A stretch of DNA of 35,061 nt, taken from the NCBI RefSeq assembly GCF_016888125.1, contig NZ_JACSWA010000404.1:1-35061 (forward strand), read 5' to 3'. Shown piece after piece: positions 1 to 9,035 of this stretch. Position numbers and translations under genes: made by a program. Each line of letters begins with the position of its first letter. Within the stretch, counting starts at the first letter, position 1. Under the pieces are notes generated by a model. That model was not told where the DNA came from. It did no database searches and saw nothing but the letters and a program-made list of their open reading frames with translations. The stretch comes from Spirulina sp. CCY15215. GTDB lineage: Bacteria; Cyanobacteriota; Cyanobacteriia; Cyanobacteriales; Spirulinaceae.

Positions 1-296
1 ATTATTGTAACACAAGACGGGTTAAAACCCGTTGCGTTCGATGTCCATTGATTAAAATCAATGGCTAACCCTCACTCTCTAGCTTTAGGTTTTCTCTGCC
101 GCGATCGCATCCCCGTGAATCTCGAAGCCGCTATGATGCTGATTTGCAGTTAATCTTCAGTAATTCACTAATCTTCTTGCCCGTCGATCCCCAACAATGG
201 GATGATATAAGAACAGTTTTGGGCGATCGCGGTCAGCCAGCCTTGACCAGCACTCATTTCCCATGCCACCGTAGTTAATAATAAACTTAAGAAAAT
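1..296. other. Intergenic leader upstream of tkt
   Basis: This stretch has no convincing gene. Its first 64 bases hold two consecutive hairpins, described as a separate repeat. The remainder has two HIP1-type sites and an A/T-rich segment just before the tkt start. I see no convincing -35/-10 pair and no clear Shine-Dalgarno sequence in front of tkt. The tkt promoter probably lies here, because tkt is the first plus-strand gene after a region of hairpins, but its position cannot be read from the sequence alone. Confidence 0.6.
17..64. repeat. Two adjacent hairpin-forming palindromes
   Basis: ACGGGTT-AA-AACCCGT (17-32) and CCATTGATT-AA-AATCAATGG (45-64) are perfect inverted repeats with AA loops, 12 bases apart. 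Both have the form 'X-TTAAAA-X-prime'. This looks like a dispersed cyanobacterial palindromic repeat rather than a terminator, since no T-run follows either hairpin. What they do is unknown. Confidence 0.7.
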
Positions 297-2318
297 ATGG
301 TCGTTGCCAGCCAATCCCTAGAAGAACTTTGCATCAATTCCATCCGCTTTTTAGCCATTGATGCCGTACAGAAAGCGAATTCCGGTCATCCTGGGCTACC
401 GATGGGAGCCGCACCCATGGCCTTTGCCCTCTGGGATCGTTTTTTGCGTTTCAATCCCAAAAACCCCAAGTGGTTTAACCGCGATCGCTTTGTCCTCTCT
501 GCCGGTCACGGCTGTATGTTGCAATACGCCCTGCTCCACTTAACGGGCTATGATAGCGTCAGTATTGAAGATATTAAGCAATTCCGTCAGTGGGGATCGA
601 AAACCCCAGGACACCCCGAGAACTTTGAAACGGAAGGGGTAGAAGTTACCACAGGTCCCCTCGGACAAGGCATCGCCAATGGTGTCGGTTTGGCCATGGC
701 TGAGGCTCATTTAGCCGCCATGTTCAACAAGCCAGACGCGACCATTGTAGACCACTATACCTACACGATCGTTGGTGATGGTTGCAATATGGAAGGAATT
801 TCCGGAGAAGCCTGTTCTTTAGCCGGACACCTCGGTTTAGGGAAATTAATCGCCCTCTACGATGACAACCACATCTCCATTGATGGGTTCACGGATCTAT
901 CCTTCACGGAAGATGTTAGCAAGCGGTTTGAGGCTTATGGTTGGCACGTCCAGCACGTTCCCGATGGTAATACCAATGTTGATGCGATCGCGGCGGCCAT
1001 TGAAGCAGCCAAGAAAGTCACCGACAAGCCCTCTTTAATCAAAGTCACCACTACTATCGGTTTCGGTTCCCCCAATAAAGCCAACTCCCACGACTCCCAC
1101 GGTGCAGCATTAGGGGATGATGAAGTGGCTGCAACCCGCAAAGAATTGGGTTGGGAATACGGCTTTTTTGAAGTTCCCGAGGATGCCTTAGCACACTTCC
1201 GCAAGGCGATCGATCGCGGTGCCAGTGCAGAAGCAGAGTGGAATCAAACCTTTGCCACCTATAAAACCAAGTATGCCGCAGATGCTGCCCTCTTCGAGCG
1301 CATGATTAGCGGTAAACTGCCCGCAGATTGGGACAAATGCCTGCCCGTTTATACCCCAGAAACCAAGAAAGATGCAACTCGGAATCAATCTGGGGCGACC
1401 TTAAATGCGATCGCGGGAATGCTACCCGAGCTTTTTGGCGGTTCTGCTGATTTGGCTCCCTCAAATAAGACCCTGATCAAGGGTACAGGGGATTTCCAGA
1501 AAGGACAGTACGCTAACAAAAACCTCCGTTTCGGAGTCCGGGAACACGGTATGGGGGCAATTTGTAATGGTATCGCCCTGCATGGTTCCGGCTTAATTCC
1601 CTACGGTGCGACCTTCTTGGTCTTCACTGACTATATGCGGAATGCTATTCGCTTGTCTGCCTTGTCCCAAGCGGGAGTTATTTGGGTCATGACCCATGAC
1701 TCCATCGCCCTCGGGGAAGATGGACCCACCCACCAACCCGTCGAACATATCGCATCTCTGCGAATGATCCCCGATTTAATCGTTTACCGTCCTGCGGATG
1801 GGAATGAAACCTCTGCGGCTTATAAAGTTGCCGTGGAAAAAGCCAAAGCTGAAGGGAAGAAACAACCCACTCTCTTAGCCCTCTCTCGCCAAAGTTTACC
1901 CAATTTGGAAGGCAGTTCCATTGCTAAGGCGGAGAAGGGTGCTTACGTCCTATCTGGGGGGGAAGGAACACCGGATATTATCCTCATCGGTACCGGTAGC
2001 GAGGTTGAGCTTTGTGTGAATGCAGCAGATAAATTACGGGCTGAAGGTAAGAAAGTCCGCGTTGTTTCCATGCCCAGTTGGGAGATGTTTGAAGCACAAG
2101 ATGCGGCTTATCAAGAGTCTGTTTTACCGAAAGCCGTTACAACTCGTTTAGCCGTAGAAGCCGGAGTTACTTTCGGTTGGGGTCGCTATGCAGGCAGCGA
2201 AGAGAATACCATTGGTATTAATCGTTATGGTGCTTCTTGTCCTGGTGATGTAGCACTCGAAAAGTTTGGCTTCACCGTTGAGAATGTTGTCAGTAAAGCT
2301 AAGTCTTTGATGGGCTAA
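297..2318 (+). CDS. tkt: Transketolase
   Basis: Thiamine-diphosphate enzyme that moves two-carbon ketol units between sugar phosphates. In cyanobacteria it serves both the Calvin-Benson cycle and the oxidative pentose phosphate pathway, in the cytosol. At 673 residues it has the usual family length. Visible signatures are the N-terminal GHPG segment of the substrate/cofactor site, the [13 protein letters not shown] cofactor/metal motif near residue 165, the REHGMGA segment carrying the catalytic Glu of the pyrimidine domain, and the histidine-containing [10 protein letters not shown] segment. The ATG at 297 gives the expected N-terminus ([16 protein letters not shown]); no Shine-Dalgarno is evident. 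The gene stands alone, between a leader with hairpin repeats and a strong terminator. fabF, often the upstream neighbour of tkt in cyanobacteria, is not within the window. Confidence 0.97.
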   Translation: MVVASQSLEELCINSIRFLAIDAVQKANSGHPGLPMGAAPMAFALWDRFLRFNPKNPKWFNRDRFVLSAGHGCMLQYALLHLTGYDSVSIEDIKQFRQWGSKTPGHPENFETEGVEVTTGPLGQGIANGVGLAMAEAHLAAMFNKPDATIVDHYTYTIVGDGCNMEGISGEACSLAGHLGLGKLIALYDDNHISIDGFTDLSFTEDVSKRFEAYGWHVQHVPDGNTNVDAIAAAIEAAKKVTDKPSLIKVTTTIGFGSPNKANSHDSHGAALGDDEVAATRKELGWEYGFFEVPEDALAHFRKAIDRGASAEAEWNQTFATYKTKYAADAALFERMISGKLPADWDKCLPVYTPETKKDATRNQSGATLNAIAGMLPELFGGSADLAPSNKTLIKGTGDFQKGQYANKNLRFGVREHGMGAICNGIALHGSGLIPYGATFLVFTDYMRNAIRLSALSQAGVIWVMTHDSIALGEDGPTHQPVEHIASLRMIPDLIVYRPADGNETSAAYKVAVEKAKAEGKKQPTLLALSRQSLPNLEGSSIAKAEKGAYVLSGGEGTPDIILIGTGSEVELCVNAADKLRAEGKKVRVVSMPSWEMFEAQDAAYQESVLPKAVTTRLAVEAGVTFGWGRYAGSEENTIGINRYGASCPGDVALEKFGFTVENVVSKAKSLMG

Positions 2319-2338
2319 GTTTTAAGTTTGCGCGATCG

Positions 2339-2370
2339 AATAGGGTAGGTTTTTCCTGCCCTATTTTTTG
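2339..2370 (+). terminator. Rho-independent terminator of tkt
   Basis: AATAGGGTAGG and CCTGCCCTATT form an 11-bp stem with one mismatch around a five-T loop, followed directly by TTTTG and a second T-run. It begins 20 bases after the tkt stop. Being close to symmetric, it could also act on the minus-strand gene ending at 2405. Confidence 0.88.
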
Positions 2371-2404
2371 TTTTTTTGGCGATCGCCCCTCCCAAAATCC
2401 ACGT

Positions 2405-2992
2405 CTAAATTTTAATTGTACTAGGTTCATTGGGAGCCGCCGCAATACGACGGCATCCCGACTCAGGCATAGCCCATTGATAGCGACATTCTTGAGGATT
2501 TCCCCAGCATAGCCCCAGATAGAGTTCATTTAAAGTTGTATCCATTTCCGCCCATTCTGCTTCTTTTGCCAATTCTTCCACCATTTCTACAGTCATTCGC
2601 TGTTGTTCTTTACCCAGCAACCACAACTTTAAATCCTGACTGTGTTGCCGCCAAAATCGCAATACTGATTCTTTCGACCCTTGCAAAATTTCCTTGTCTT
2701 CGGGAATAGCAGCGAGTTGATTATGGAGTTCGGGATAAAAGAGACTTTCTTCCTTAAACTTACAGGTTCGCCAAATTAAACCAGAAACTTTGTATTGGTG
2801 TTGGTAATGATGGATTTGTTCGCGAAATTCTCGATAGGCATAGACTTTACTGATTTTATCATGACCTAATACTAAGGAAAGAACGGGATCGTTAAAGCGT
2901 TCTTTCGCAGACAGTAAAATCCGCTTGCCTTGCCAACCTGCTTGCATTTCGCGATCGAGAATAGAAATGAGTTGTTGGGTCGTATATGCCAT
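2405..2992 (-). CDS. Conserved hypothetical protein, soluble
   Basis: A 195-residue protein of unknown function. I chose the ATG at 2992 (MAYTTQQLISILDREM); the frame extends seven codons further to a TTG at 3013, which I consider less likely. It has no signal peptide or membrane helix. The N-terminal half is basic, the middle (around WRTCKFKEESLFYPELHNQLAAIPEDKEIL) is helical and charged, and the C-terminal part is acidic with conserved-looking Trp and Cys residues (LCWGNPQECRYQWAMPESGCRR). The composition resembles cyanobacteria-restricted conserved proteins, but I cannot name a family. It lies downstream of the topoisomerase gene on the same strand, with about 90 bases between them, so co-transcription is possible. 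Confidence 0.7.
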   Translation of the reverse strand: MAYTTQQLISILDREMQAGWQGKRILLSAKERFNDPVLSLVLGHDKISKVYAYREFREQIHHYQHQYKVSGLIWRTCKFKEESLFYPELHNQLAAIPEDKEILQGSKESVLRFWRQHSQDLKLWLLGKEQQRMTVEMVEELAKEAEWAEMDTTLNELYLGLCWGNPQECRYQWAMPESGCRRIAAAPNEPSTIKI

Positions 2993-3085
2993 CAGCCTCT
3001 GATCAATAAACAACGATCGATTCTTCCCTACATCCTATCTAAATATTGGGCTGAAGTTTTATCGCGATCGCGAAACTGAATATAA

Positions 3086-5584
3086 TTACCCGCGAGCAAT
3101 TTCCACAATTGTTTCATTATCTTTCAATTGAAAAATACGATCGCCAACCCCATCTTTTCCCCATACTTTCACCGACTTCACTGGGATGTAAAGCAAGCGC
3201 TGAGTCTGAGAAATTGCCACAAAGCGTTGATTTTCCGGCGGTGCTACCATAATTCCGATCAAGCGATCGCTTTTATCGACAAACTGCATCACTTGCGTAC
3301 CAATATCGCCGCGATTCACCTTACGAATGAGATTTAAAGGAATGCGTTTGGCGTAACCTTGTTGGGTGACAATCAACAAATCTTGCTCTGGTGGAAGCGT
3401 TATCCCCCCAATAATTTCCTCCTTGACTCGCACCCGCGTCGCTTGATTTCCGAGGGTATTGCGTCCCATTACCGGCAGTTGTTCATCATCAACATTCAAT
3501 CGTAAAACTCGTCCCGCAGAAGTCGCGATCGCCATTTCATCCCCTTCTTGCGCCCAACCCAAATAATTTAAACAATCGTCCTCTTTAAATTTAATCAGCA
3601 AGGAGCCGCGATTTGTCAATTCTGCCACCTCAGCCCCCGCCAAACGCTTAATCCGTCCGTTTTGGGTCATTAGAACGAGAAAGTTCTGCTTCAGGTCTTG
3701 GGGAACAAAAAAGCAAGAAAAGATAGCTTCTCGCTTATTTTTGACGCTACTGGGCAGGAATTTAACCAACGGTACAGCCTTCCCTCCCGATGCGGGAATA
3801 TCCCCCAGGAGTAAAGGATAAGCCTTACCGCTATCCGTCACCACCACCAATTCCTTTCGCCCGGCGATCGCCTCCCGACAAAGCAGCAAATCTTCCGGAT
3901 TCTTCGCCGCTTTGGGCTTGGAAGGGGGGGACTGCCAACAAATTCCCCCTTTGCGCGTCACCTCCAACACCGCATCATCGGGAATAGTGAATAAATTTTC
4001 AGTGCTGAGGGTTGGGGTTAGGGTTTTCTCCTCCTTCTTTTTCCCTTTTTCCTTCTTTTTCTCTCCTCCCTTAAGGGATTCTTCCGTGACGATGCGAGTG
4101 CGGCGATCGTCCCCAAACTTGCGCTTGAGAGTGCGGAGGTCTTTCTTGAGAGATTTGAGAAATTCCGTGCGATCGCGCAACAATAACTCTAACCCCGCAA
4201 TCTTTTCTTGTAACTCTTGAGCCTCCGTCTCCAATTTCTGCCTCTCTAACCCCGTTAAACGGCGCATGGGCATGGCTAAAATCGAATCAGCCTGAGATTC
4301 GCTAATGTCCAAACGCTCTTTTAAACTCACTTTGGCCGTTGTTCCATCTGGGGCATGACGGAGAATGTCAATAGTTAGATCGAGATTATTTAACGCTGCT
4401 AATAACCCTTCAATCAAATGCTGTCGTCGTTGGGATTCCTCAAGATCGTAGGTATAGAGACGAGTTAGCGTTTCCTCGCGAAACTTCAAAAACTCCTCTA
4501 AAACTTCCCGCAAACTCAACTGACAGGGCTTATTATCCACCAAGGTCAATAAAATCGCCCCAAAATTGCTTTGGAGGGCGCTTTGTTTGTAAAGTTGGCG
4601 CAAAACCTCCCTCGGGTTAGCATCCCGCTTGGTTTCAATCACCACCCGCATCCCATCGCGATCGCTTTCATCGCGAATATCAGAAATGCCTTCCATACGC
4701 CCTTGATTGACCAAATCAGCAACCTTTTCGATCCACGCCGCCTTATTCACCTGATAGGGTAATTCCGTCACCACGATCGCCGCTTTTTCCCTGCGTCTCT
4801 TTGTCCCCCCCTGCACCTTCTCAATGCGGGCGACTCCCCGCATGGTCATAATACCTCGTCCCGTTTCATAAGCCTCCCGCACCCCTTTTGTCCCGACAAT
4901 TTCCCCTCCCGTGGGAAAATCAGGACCGGGGATTAACTTCCAGAGTTTTTCATCGGGCAAATCTGGCTTATCGATCAAAGCAATTAAACCATCCACCAAT
5001 TCTCTGAGATTGTGAGGAGGTACATTAGTCGCCATCCCCACCGCGATCCCCGTGCAGCCATTAAGGAGCAACAAAGGCAACTGAGCCGGTAAAACCACCG
5101 GTTCCTGTTGAGAATTGTCAAAATTATTGCCATAATCTACCGTCGCTTCGCCAATATTGCCCAACATGGCTTCATGGGCGATCGCCGCTAATCTTGTTTC
5201 CGTGTAACGCATCGCAGCCGGGGGATCATTATCCACCGAGCCAAAATTACCGTGACCCGCCAAAAGGGGGTAACGAGAAGAAAATTCCTGTACCATCCGC
5301 ACCAGGGCATCGTAGACCGACTGATCCCCGTGGGGGTGATATTTGCCCAAAACATCTCCCACCACCCGAGCGCATTTGCGATAGGGGCGATCGGGGGTTA
5401 AACCCAACTCGTGCATGGCATACAAAATCCGGCGATGAACCGGTTTCAAGCCATCCCGCACATCGGGCAGCGCTCGACCGACGATGACACTCATGGCATA
5501 TTCTAGATAAGACCGTTCCATTTCTGTATGGAGTGCTGTGGGAATGATTTGTCCGGTCTCTAGTAGATTTAATTGTTTCGCCAT
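3086..5584 (-). CDS. Type IIA DNA topoisomerase subunit A (ParC/GyrA-like)
   Basis: The breakage-reunion subunit of a gyrase/topoisomerase IV enzyme; it cuts and rejoins both DNA strands and works with a B subunit not encoded here. It has 832 residues. The catalytic Arg126-Tyr127 pair lies in AAMRYTETR, preceded by the HPHGD segment (83-87) of the quinolone-binding region. The C-terminal beta-pinwheel follows from about residue 530. The gyrase-defining GyrA box (QRRGGRG-like) is not found in the first blade; the closest match anywhere is VNRGDIG in the last blade. This favours a topoisomerase IV-like (ParC-type) role over supercoiling. A lysine/glutamate-rich insert (about residues 501-524, [12 protein letters not shown]) separates the two domains. 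Cyanobacteria commonly carry two A-subunit paralogues, so the specific symbol is left open. The start is ATG. Confidence 0.9.
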   Translation of the reverse strand: MAKQLNLLETGQIIPTALHTEMERSYLEYAMSVIVGRALPDVRDGLKPVHRRILYAMHELGLTPDRPYRKCARVVGDVLGKYHPHGDQSVYDALVRMVQEFSSRYPLLAGHGNFGSVDNDPPAAMRYTETRLAAIAHEAMLGNIGEATVDYGNNFDNSQQEPVVLPAQLPLLLLNGCTGIAVGMATNVPPHNLRELVDGLIALIDKPDLPDEKLWKLIPGPDFPTGGEIVGTKGVREAYETGRGIMTMRGVARIEKVQGGTKRRREKAAIVVTELPYQVNKAAWIEKVADLVNQGRMEGISDIRDESDRDGMRVVIETKRDANPREVLRQLYKQSALQSNFGAILLTLVDNKPCQLSLREVLEEFLKFREETLTRLYTYDLEESQRRQHLIEGLLAALNNLDLTIDILRHAPDGTTAKVSLKERLDISESQADSILAMPMRRLTGLERQKLETEAQELQEKIAGLELLLRDRTEFLKSLKKDLRTLKRKFGDDRRTRIVTEESLKGGEKKKEKGKKKEEKTLTPTLSTENLFTIPDDAVLEVTRKGGICWQSPPSKPKAAKNPEDLLLCREAIAGRKELVVVTDSGKAYPLLLGDIPASGGKAVPLVKFLPSSVKNKREAIFSCFFVPQDLKQNFLVLMTQNGRIKRLAGAEVAELTNRGSLLIKFKEDDCLNYLGWAQEGDEMAIATSAGRVLRLNVDDEQLPVMGRNTLGNQATRVRVKEEIIGGITLPPEQDLLIVTQQGYAKRIPLNLIRKVNRGDIGTQVMQFVDKSDRLIGIMVAPPENQRFVAISQTQRLLYIPVKSVKVWGKDGVGDRIFQLKDNETIVEIARG

Positions 5585-5731
5585 GAGTGTCTGTGTCCTT
5601 CTTAATGATTTTTCTTACAGCTTAGAGGGGATAGTGGATTATCCTAAGTTATGGGAATCTTGCAAAAGATGAAGCCTCCCTCTTTACTCCCTATTGCCCA
5701 TTCTTATTCGCATTGTTGGCGATTGACATTT

Positions 5732-6145
5732 ATGAAAACCGTTCTGACCGTTCTGATTGTAGAAGACGATGCCATTAATCTCCGCGTTTTTACCAAGATT
5801 CTCACAAAACGGGGCGGTTTAAAGGTTAAAGGGACGGAAAATGTTGAAGAAGTGATCCAATACGCCCAATCTCGGGAGGTTGATATTATTTTAATGGATG
5901 TTTCCCTGGCTCATAGCGTCTATCAAGGGCAACCCATTGATGGTATTAAAATTACACAGATGCTAAAAGCCGATCCCCAAACTGCCGATCTGCCGATTAT
6001 TTTAGTCACGGCTCACGCAATGGAAGGCGATCGCGAAAACTTCCTCAAACAAAGCGGTGCCGATGGTTATATCTCTAAACCCGTGGTGGATCACAAAGAA
6101 TTTGTGGCTGAGATTAAACGATTATTACCCGATGTTGAGGAATAA
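5732..6145 (+). CDS. Single-domain response regulator (CheY/DivK-like)
   Basis: A stand-alone receiver domain of 138 residues without an output domain, so it most likely relays or competes for phosphate in a phosphorelay, or binds a partner protein when phosphorylated. Visible features are the acidic pocket (E11, D12, D13), the phospho-acceptor Asp56 in IILMDVSL, the switch Thr in LVTAHA and the conserved Lys in ISKPV. The frame is open back to 5651, but the ATG at 5732 begins exactly at a normal receiver-domain N-terminus (MKTVLTVLIVEDD), so I chose it. It is transcribed divergently from the topoisomerase gene, 147 bases away, and converges on the TPR gene. No sensor kinase is adjacent, so its partner cannot be inferred. 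Confidence 0.9.
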   Translation: MKTVLTVLIVEDDAINLRVFTKILTKRGGLKVKGTENVEEVIQYAQSREVDIILMDVSLAHSVYQGQPIDGIKITQMLKADPQTADLPIILVTAHAMEGDRENFLKQSGADGYISKPVVDHKEFVAEIKRLLPDVEE

Positions 6146-6235
6146 ATCCGTGAGATGAAAAATAGGCCATAGTCGTTATTCCTGGGTAGATCGAGCCAAG
6201 TTTAGTTTCCTTTTCTATACATACTTTTGTACTAC

Positions 6236-6266
6236 AAAAAGAGGGACTGGTCAAGTCCCTCTTTTT
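6236..6266. terminator. Bidirectional terminator between response regulator and TPR gene
   Basis: AAAAAGAGGGACT, a five-base loop, then AGTCCCTCTTTTT: a perfect 13-bp stem with A-runs on one side and T-runs on the other. It lies between two convergent genes, so it can terminate transcription in both directions. Confidence 0.93.
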
Positions 6267-6299
6267 AAATGACAACCAATTCCCGTGTTTATCACAGGT

Positions 6300-7145
6300 T
6301 TATCGGCTCACCAATTCCTGAATGCGAGGAGTCGCTAAAAAACTGGCAGCATCAGCTAAAAGCCTCTCTCCCCAAAGGTTTTCCTTGAGAAAGTCTAACT
6401 CTGCATATTTGCGATCGAGGGACAGTGCCTCTTCTCCCAGTTGCCAGGCGCGTTCCTGTTCTCCTCTAGTGTAGAGCGCAACAGCGATCGCCAGTTTGGG
6501 TTCCACCGCTTCAGGAGCCACCGCAAGGGCGCTGCGCCATTTGGCGATCGCCTCCTCAGTGTCCCCTTGTTCGTATTTAACCAAGCCAATATTGTTAACC
6601 GCCGGCCAGAATTCCTTTTGTTGAGCAAAAGCAACTTCATAAGAGGCGATCGCCTTGGGATAGCGTTGCAACATCAAATAAGTATTGCCCAAGTCAAATA
6701 ATGCTTCAGTGGACTCAGGATTGATGCTCAGTCCCGTTTCCAAGACTTCCAAGGCTTCTTCATACTGGCCTTTTTGGAAATAAGCAGATCCCAAAGTAAA
6801 TAAAATCCCAGACTCTTCCGGAGCAAGTTTTTGCGCCTTTAACAGCACCTCAATACCGCGATCGAGTTCTTGCTGCTGAATGTAGAGGCTACCCAAAATA
6901 AACCAAGACTCAAAAAGATTGGGAGCCAACTGAGTGGCTAATTTGGCTCGGGGAAGTGCTAAACCGTATTGCTCGAAACGCACGAGTTGGACAACATCTT
7001 GGACGAGAATAGCACCATTTTGCTCGAAATCATTGGCATCTACGTTAAACGTATAGGGCAACAAGGCTTGTGCGAAGACGGGGGCCGCCAACTGCCAAGA
7101 CCCTGCTATTGCTAAAGCTGAAAGTAACCAGTTCCTCTTAAGCAC
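6300..7145 (-). CDS. Secreted TPR-repeat protein
   Basis: A 281-residue protein with an N-terminal signal peptide (LLSALAIAGSWQLAAPVFA followed by QALLP), so it is probably exported to the periplasm or thylakoid lumen. The mature part holds about five tandem tetratricopeptide units from residue 60 to 230, with the usual spacing and residues (for example SWFILGSLYIQQQELDRGIE and ALFDLGNTYLMLQRYPKAIA). TPR arrays act as protein-binding scaffolds; the partner is unknown. The start is GTG (7145): the residues that follow (LKRNWLL) give a basic n-region and hydrophobic core, which supports it. It is transcribed away from the adaptor gene and ends at a shared terminator. Similar single-copy TPR proteins occur widely in cyanobacteria, some linked to photosystem or cofactor assembly, but nothing here shows that role. 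Confidence 0.85.
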   Translation of the reverse strand: MLKRNWLLSALAIAGSWQLAAPVFAQALLPYTFNVDANDFEQNGAILVQDVVQLVRFEQYGLALPRAKLATQLAPNLFESWFILGSLYIQQQELDRGIEVLLKAQKLAPEESGILFTLGSAYFQKGQYEEALEVLETGLSINPESTEALFDLGNTYLMLQRYPKAIASYEVAFAQQKEFWPAVNNIGLVKYEQGDTEEAIAKWRSALAVAPEAVEPKLAIAVALYTRGEQERAWQLGEEALSLDRKYAELDFLKENLWGERLLADAASFLATPRIQELVSR

Positions 7146-7454
7146 AATATCGTTTCAAACCTTTAATATTGATCGTGTTTATTCTGGTTATCGCTATCCA
7201 GTTGCCAGCATTAGAGTTTCTAGGCGATCGCGGGGCAATATTCTGCCATATTTTAGCTATATTTAGCGACTATATCGATTCTGATATCGATCCGACGCAT
7301 CCTAGGGGGCTTGCACCTGCGGCATTTTGTTAGTATAGCAATGCGAACTCGTCTTTTTGCAAATCTGGAAAAATTTCAGATAAGGTTGCAGGCTTTCTCG
7401 CTTTTTTTCTGTAATGATGGTTCAAAAGCTCCTCGTATTGTTTTATCGATCCTT
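7146..7454. other. Divergent intergenic region between TPR and adaptor genes
   Basis: About 309 bases separate the two divergent starts. The plus-strand frame of the adaptor is open from 7311, so part of this stretch could encode an N-terminal extension if the TTG at 7311 or the ATG at 7341 is used. A possible plus-strand promoter is TTGCAG near 7387 with an A/T-rich TGTAATGAT box about 19 bases downstream, but the match is weak. One full GCGATCGC site and GATATC/TCGAT-rich sequence are present. I see no clear gene or RNA. Confidence 0.5.
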
Positions 7455-8873
7455 ATGATATTTTCTGCGCGATCGCGAAATCTCCTCCCTTGGCTCATTT
7501 TCGGCATTGCTGGTGCCAGTATTGTCGGCGTTGGTGCTATTACCTATAACGCGGTTTTCGGGGATACCTCGGAACTAGAACAGTATACTGTTCTAGTCGA
7601 AGAAGAATCCCTGCGCGTCCAGGTCAAAGCAAGCGGAACCGTGACTCCCTTCCAAAGCGTTAATATTAGCCCCAAACAAGCGGGCATTCTCCGACAACTT
7701 CTTGTCGAACAAGGGATGCAAGTGGAGGAAGGACAGCCTTTAGCGGTGATGGACAACGAAGAAATCCGCGCCCAAGGCTTACAGGCTCAAGCAAACTTCC
7801 AACAGGCGATCGCCAATTTGCAAGCCGCACAAACCAGAATTCCCCAGGAAGTCCTCCAAGCTCGCGCTCGTTTTGCCGGTGCCAGTGCGGGAGTACGAGA
7901 AGCACAGGCTCGTATTCCTACGGAACTCAATCAAGCCAATGCGCGGGTTGCTGCCGCCGAAGAACGCTACAAGCGGGCAAAAAGTCGTTTTGAGCGCTAT
8001 CAAATTCCCACGCAAGCGGGGGCAGTTTCCGAAAATACCTTTGATGACGCATCCATTGAGTTACGCAGTGCTGAGGCGGAGTTATTTGCTGCACAACAGG
8101 ATCGCCAGCGAGAAATAGGAACGGAGCGTCCAGAAATCGAACAATTAGGGGCGAGCGCGAGGGAAGCTCAGGCTTCCCTGACGGAGCGGGAAAGAACCGC
8201 TCGGGCTGAAGTTGAACAGTTACAAGCGGCGGCGGCGGCGGCACGGGCGCAAGTCCAGGAAGTACAAGTGAGATTCCAAGATTCTCTCATTCGAGCGCCG
8301 TTTAAGGGCATTGTCACCCAAAGATATGCGACACCGGGAGCTTTTATTACCCCCACCACTTCGGCTTCGGCGACGGCTTCGGCGACTTCAACTTCAATTG
8401 TGGCGATCGCCCGAGGTTTGGAAGTTTTGGCAAAAATCCCCGAAATTGATGTCAGCCAATTACAACCGAGACAACCCGTAGAAATTGTTGCCGATGCCTT
8501 TCCCAATAAGGTTTTTCGCGGTGTCGTGCGCTTGGTGGCTCCCGAAGCGGTGGTAGAAGATAATGTAACTTCTTTTGAAATCAGAATTGCAGTTGATCCC
8601 AACCAAAAAGAATTGCTGTCGGGAATGAATGTCGATGTTACATTTTTGGGGGAGCAACTCGCGAGGACTTTGGTTATTCCCACGGTGGCGATCGTTACCC
8701 AGGATGGTGAAAAAGGTGTTATGGTCGCTGATGACAATGAGAAACCCGAATTTAAAAAAGTGGTTTTAGGGGCGACTCTTGAGGACAAAACTCAAGTTAT
8801 TACTGGCTTACAACCAGGGGAGCGAGTTTTCATTGAATTGCCTGAGAAATATCAACCTAAAAAAGAAGAGTAA
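7455..8873 (+). CDS. MacA/HlyD-type periplasmic adaptor (membrane fusion protein)
   Basis: An adaptor linking an inner-membrane transporter to an outer-membrane channel for export of small molecules, peptides or lipids. From the ATG at 7455 it has about 472 residues; the frame extends upstream to 7311, but MIFSARSRNLLPWLIFGIAG gives a natural basic start before one membrane anchor. After the anchor come a first half-barrel/lipoyl segment (ESLRVQVKASGTVTPFQSVNISP), a long Ala/Gln/Arg/Glu-rich coiled-coil hairpin with repeated QARIP units, the second lipoyl half (SLIRAPFKGIVTQRYATPGAFI), then beta-barrel and membrane-proximal domains as in MacA. A Ser/Ala/Thr-rich stretch (SASATASATSTS) follows the lipoyl half. 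It is directly upstream of a MacB-like permease, so the two probably work as one pump. The heptamer repeat array separates them. Confidence 0.9.
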   Translation: MIFSARSRNLLPWLIFGIAGASIVGVGAITYNAVFGDTSELEQYTVLVEEESLRVQVKASGTVTPFQSVNISPKQAGILRQLLVEQGMQVEEGQPLAVMDNEEIRAQGLQAQANFQQAIANLQAAQTRIPQEVLQARARFAGASAGVREAQARIPTELNQANARVAAAEERYKRAKSRFERYQIPTQAGAVSENTFDDASIELRSAEAELFAAQQDRQREIGTERPEIEQLGASAREAQASLTERERTARAEVEQLQAAAAAARAQVQEVQVRFQDSLIRAPFKGIVTQRYATPGAFITPTTSASATASATSTSIVAIARGLEVLAKIPEIDVSQLQPRQPVEIVADAFPNKVFRGVVRLVAPEAVVEDNVTSFEIRIAVDPNQKELLSGMNVDVTFLGEQLARTLVIPTVAIVTQDGEKGVMVADDNEKPEFKKVVLGATLEDKTQVITGLQPGERVFIELPEKYQPKKEE

Positions 8874-8878
8874 TATGC

Positions 8879-9020
8879 AGTGGATAGTGGATAGTGGATA
8901 GTGGATAGTGGATAGTGGATAGTGGATAGTGGATAGTGGATAGTGGATAGTGGATAGTGGATAGTGGATAGTTGATAGTGGATAGTGGATAGTGGATAGT
9001 GGATAGTGGATAGTGGATAG
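8879..9020 (+). repeat. Heptanucleotide tandem array (AGTGGAT)n
   Basis: About 20 head-to-tail copies of AGTGGAT fill almost the whole gap between the adaptor stop (8873) and the ribosome-binding site of the permease. They are identical apart from one unit near 8971, which has GTTGATA instead of GTGGATA. Seven-base tandem repeats of this kind (STRR) are known from cyanobacterial genomes. The number of copies is likely to vary between strains by replication slippage. The array is 142 bases and does not encode protein on the plus strand. Confidence 0.97.
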
Positions 9021-9025
9021 GAGGG
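9020..9025 (+). promoter_or_regulatory. Ribosome-binding site of the permease gene
   Basis: GGAGGG lies 10 bases before the ATG at 9036 and starts at the last base of the heptamer array. This supports 9036 as the start and shows that the array ends exactly at the translation signal. Confidence 0.7.
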
Positions 9026-9035
9026 AACTGAAAAG

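Noticed and set aside
17-64. Rho-independent terminator from an upstream gene
   Set aside because: Neither hairpin is followed by a T-run, and no upstream gene is visible.
3790-4220. Plus-strand ORFs inside the topoisomerase gene
   Set aside because: Antisense shadows with unlikely composition (Pro/Ser/Phe-rich) and no start signals.
8879-9020. CRISPR array
   Set aside because: Units are seven bases with no spacers, so this is a simple tandem repeat.
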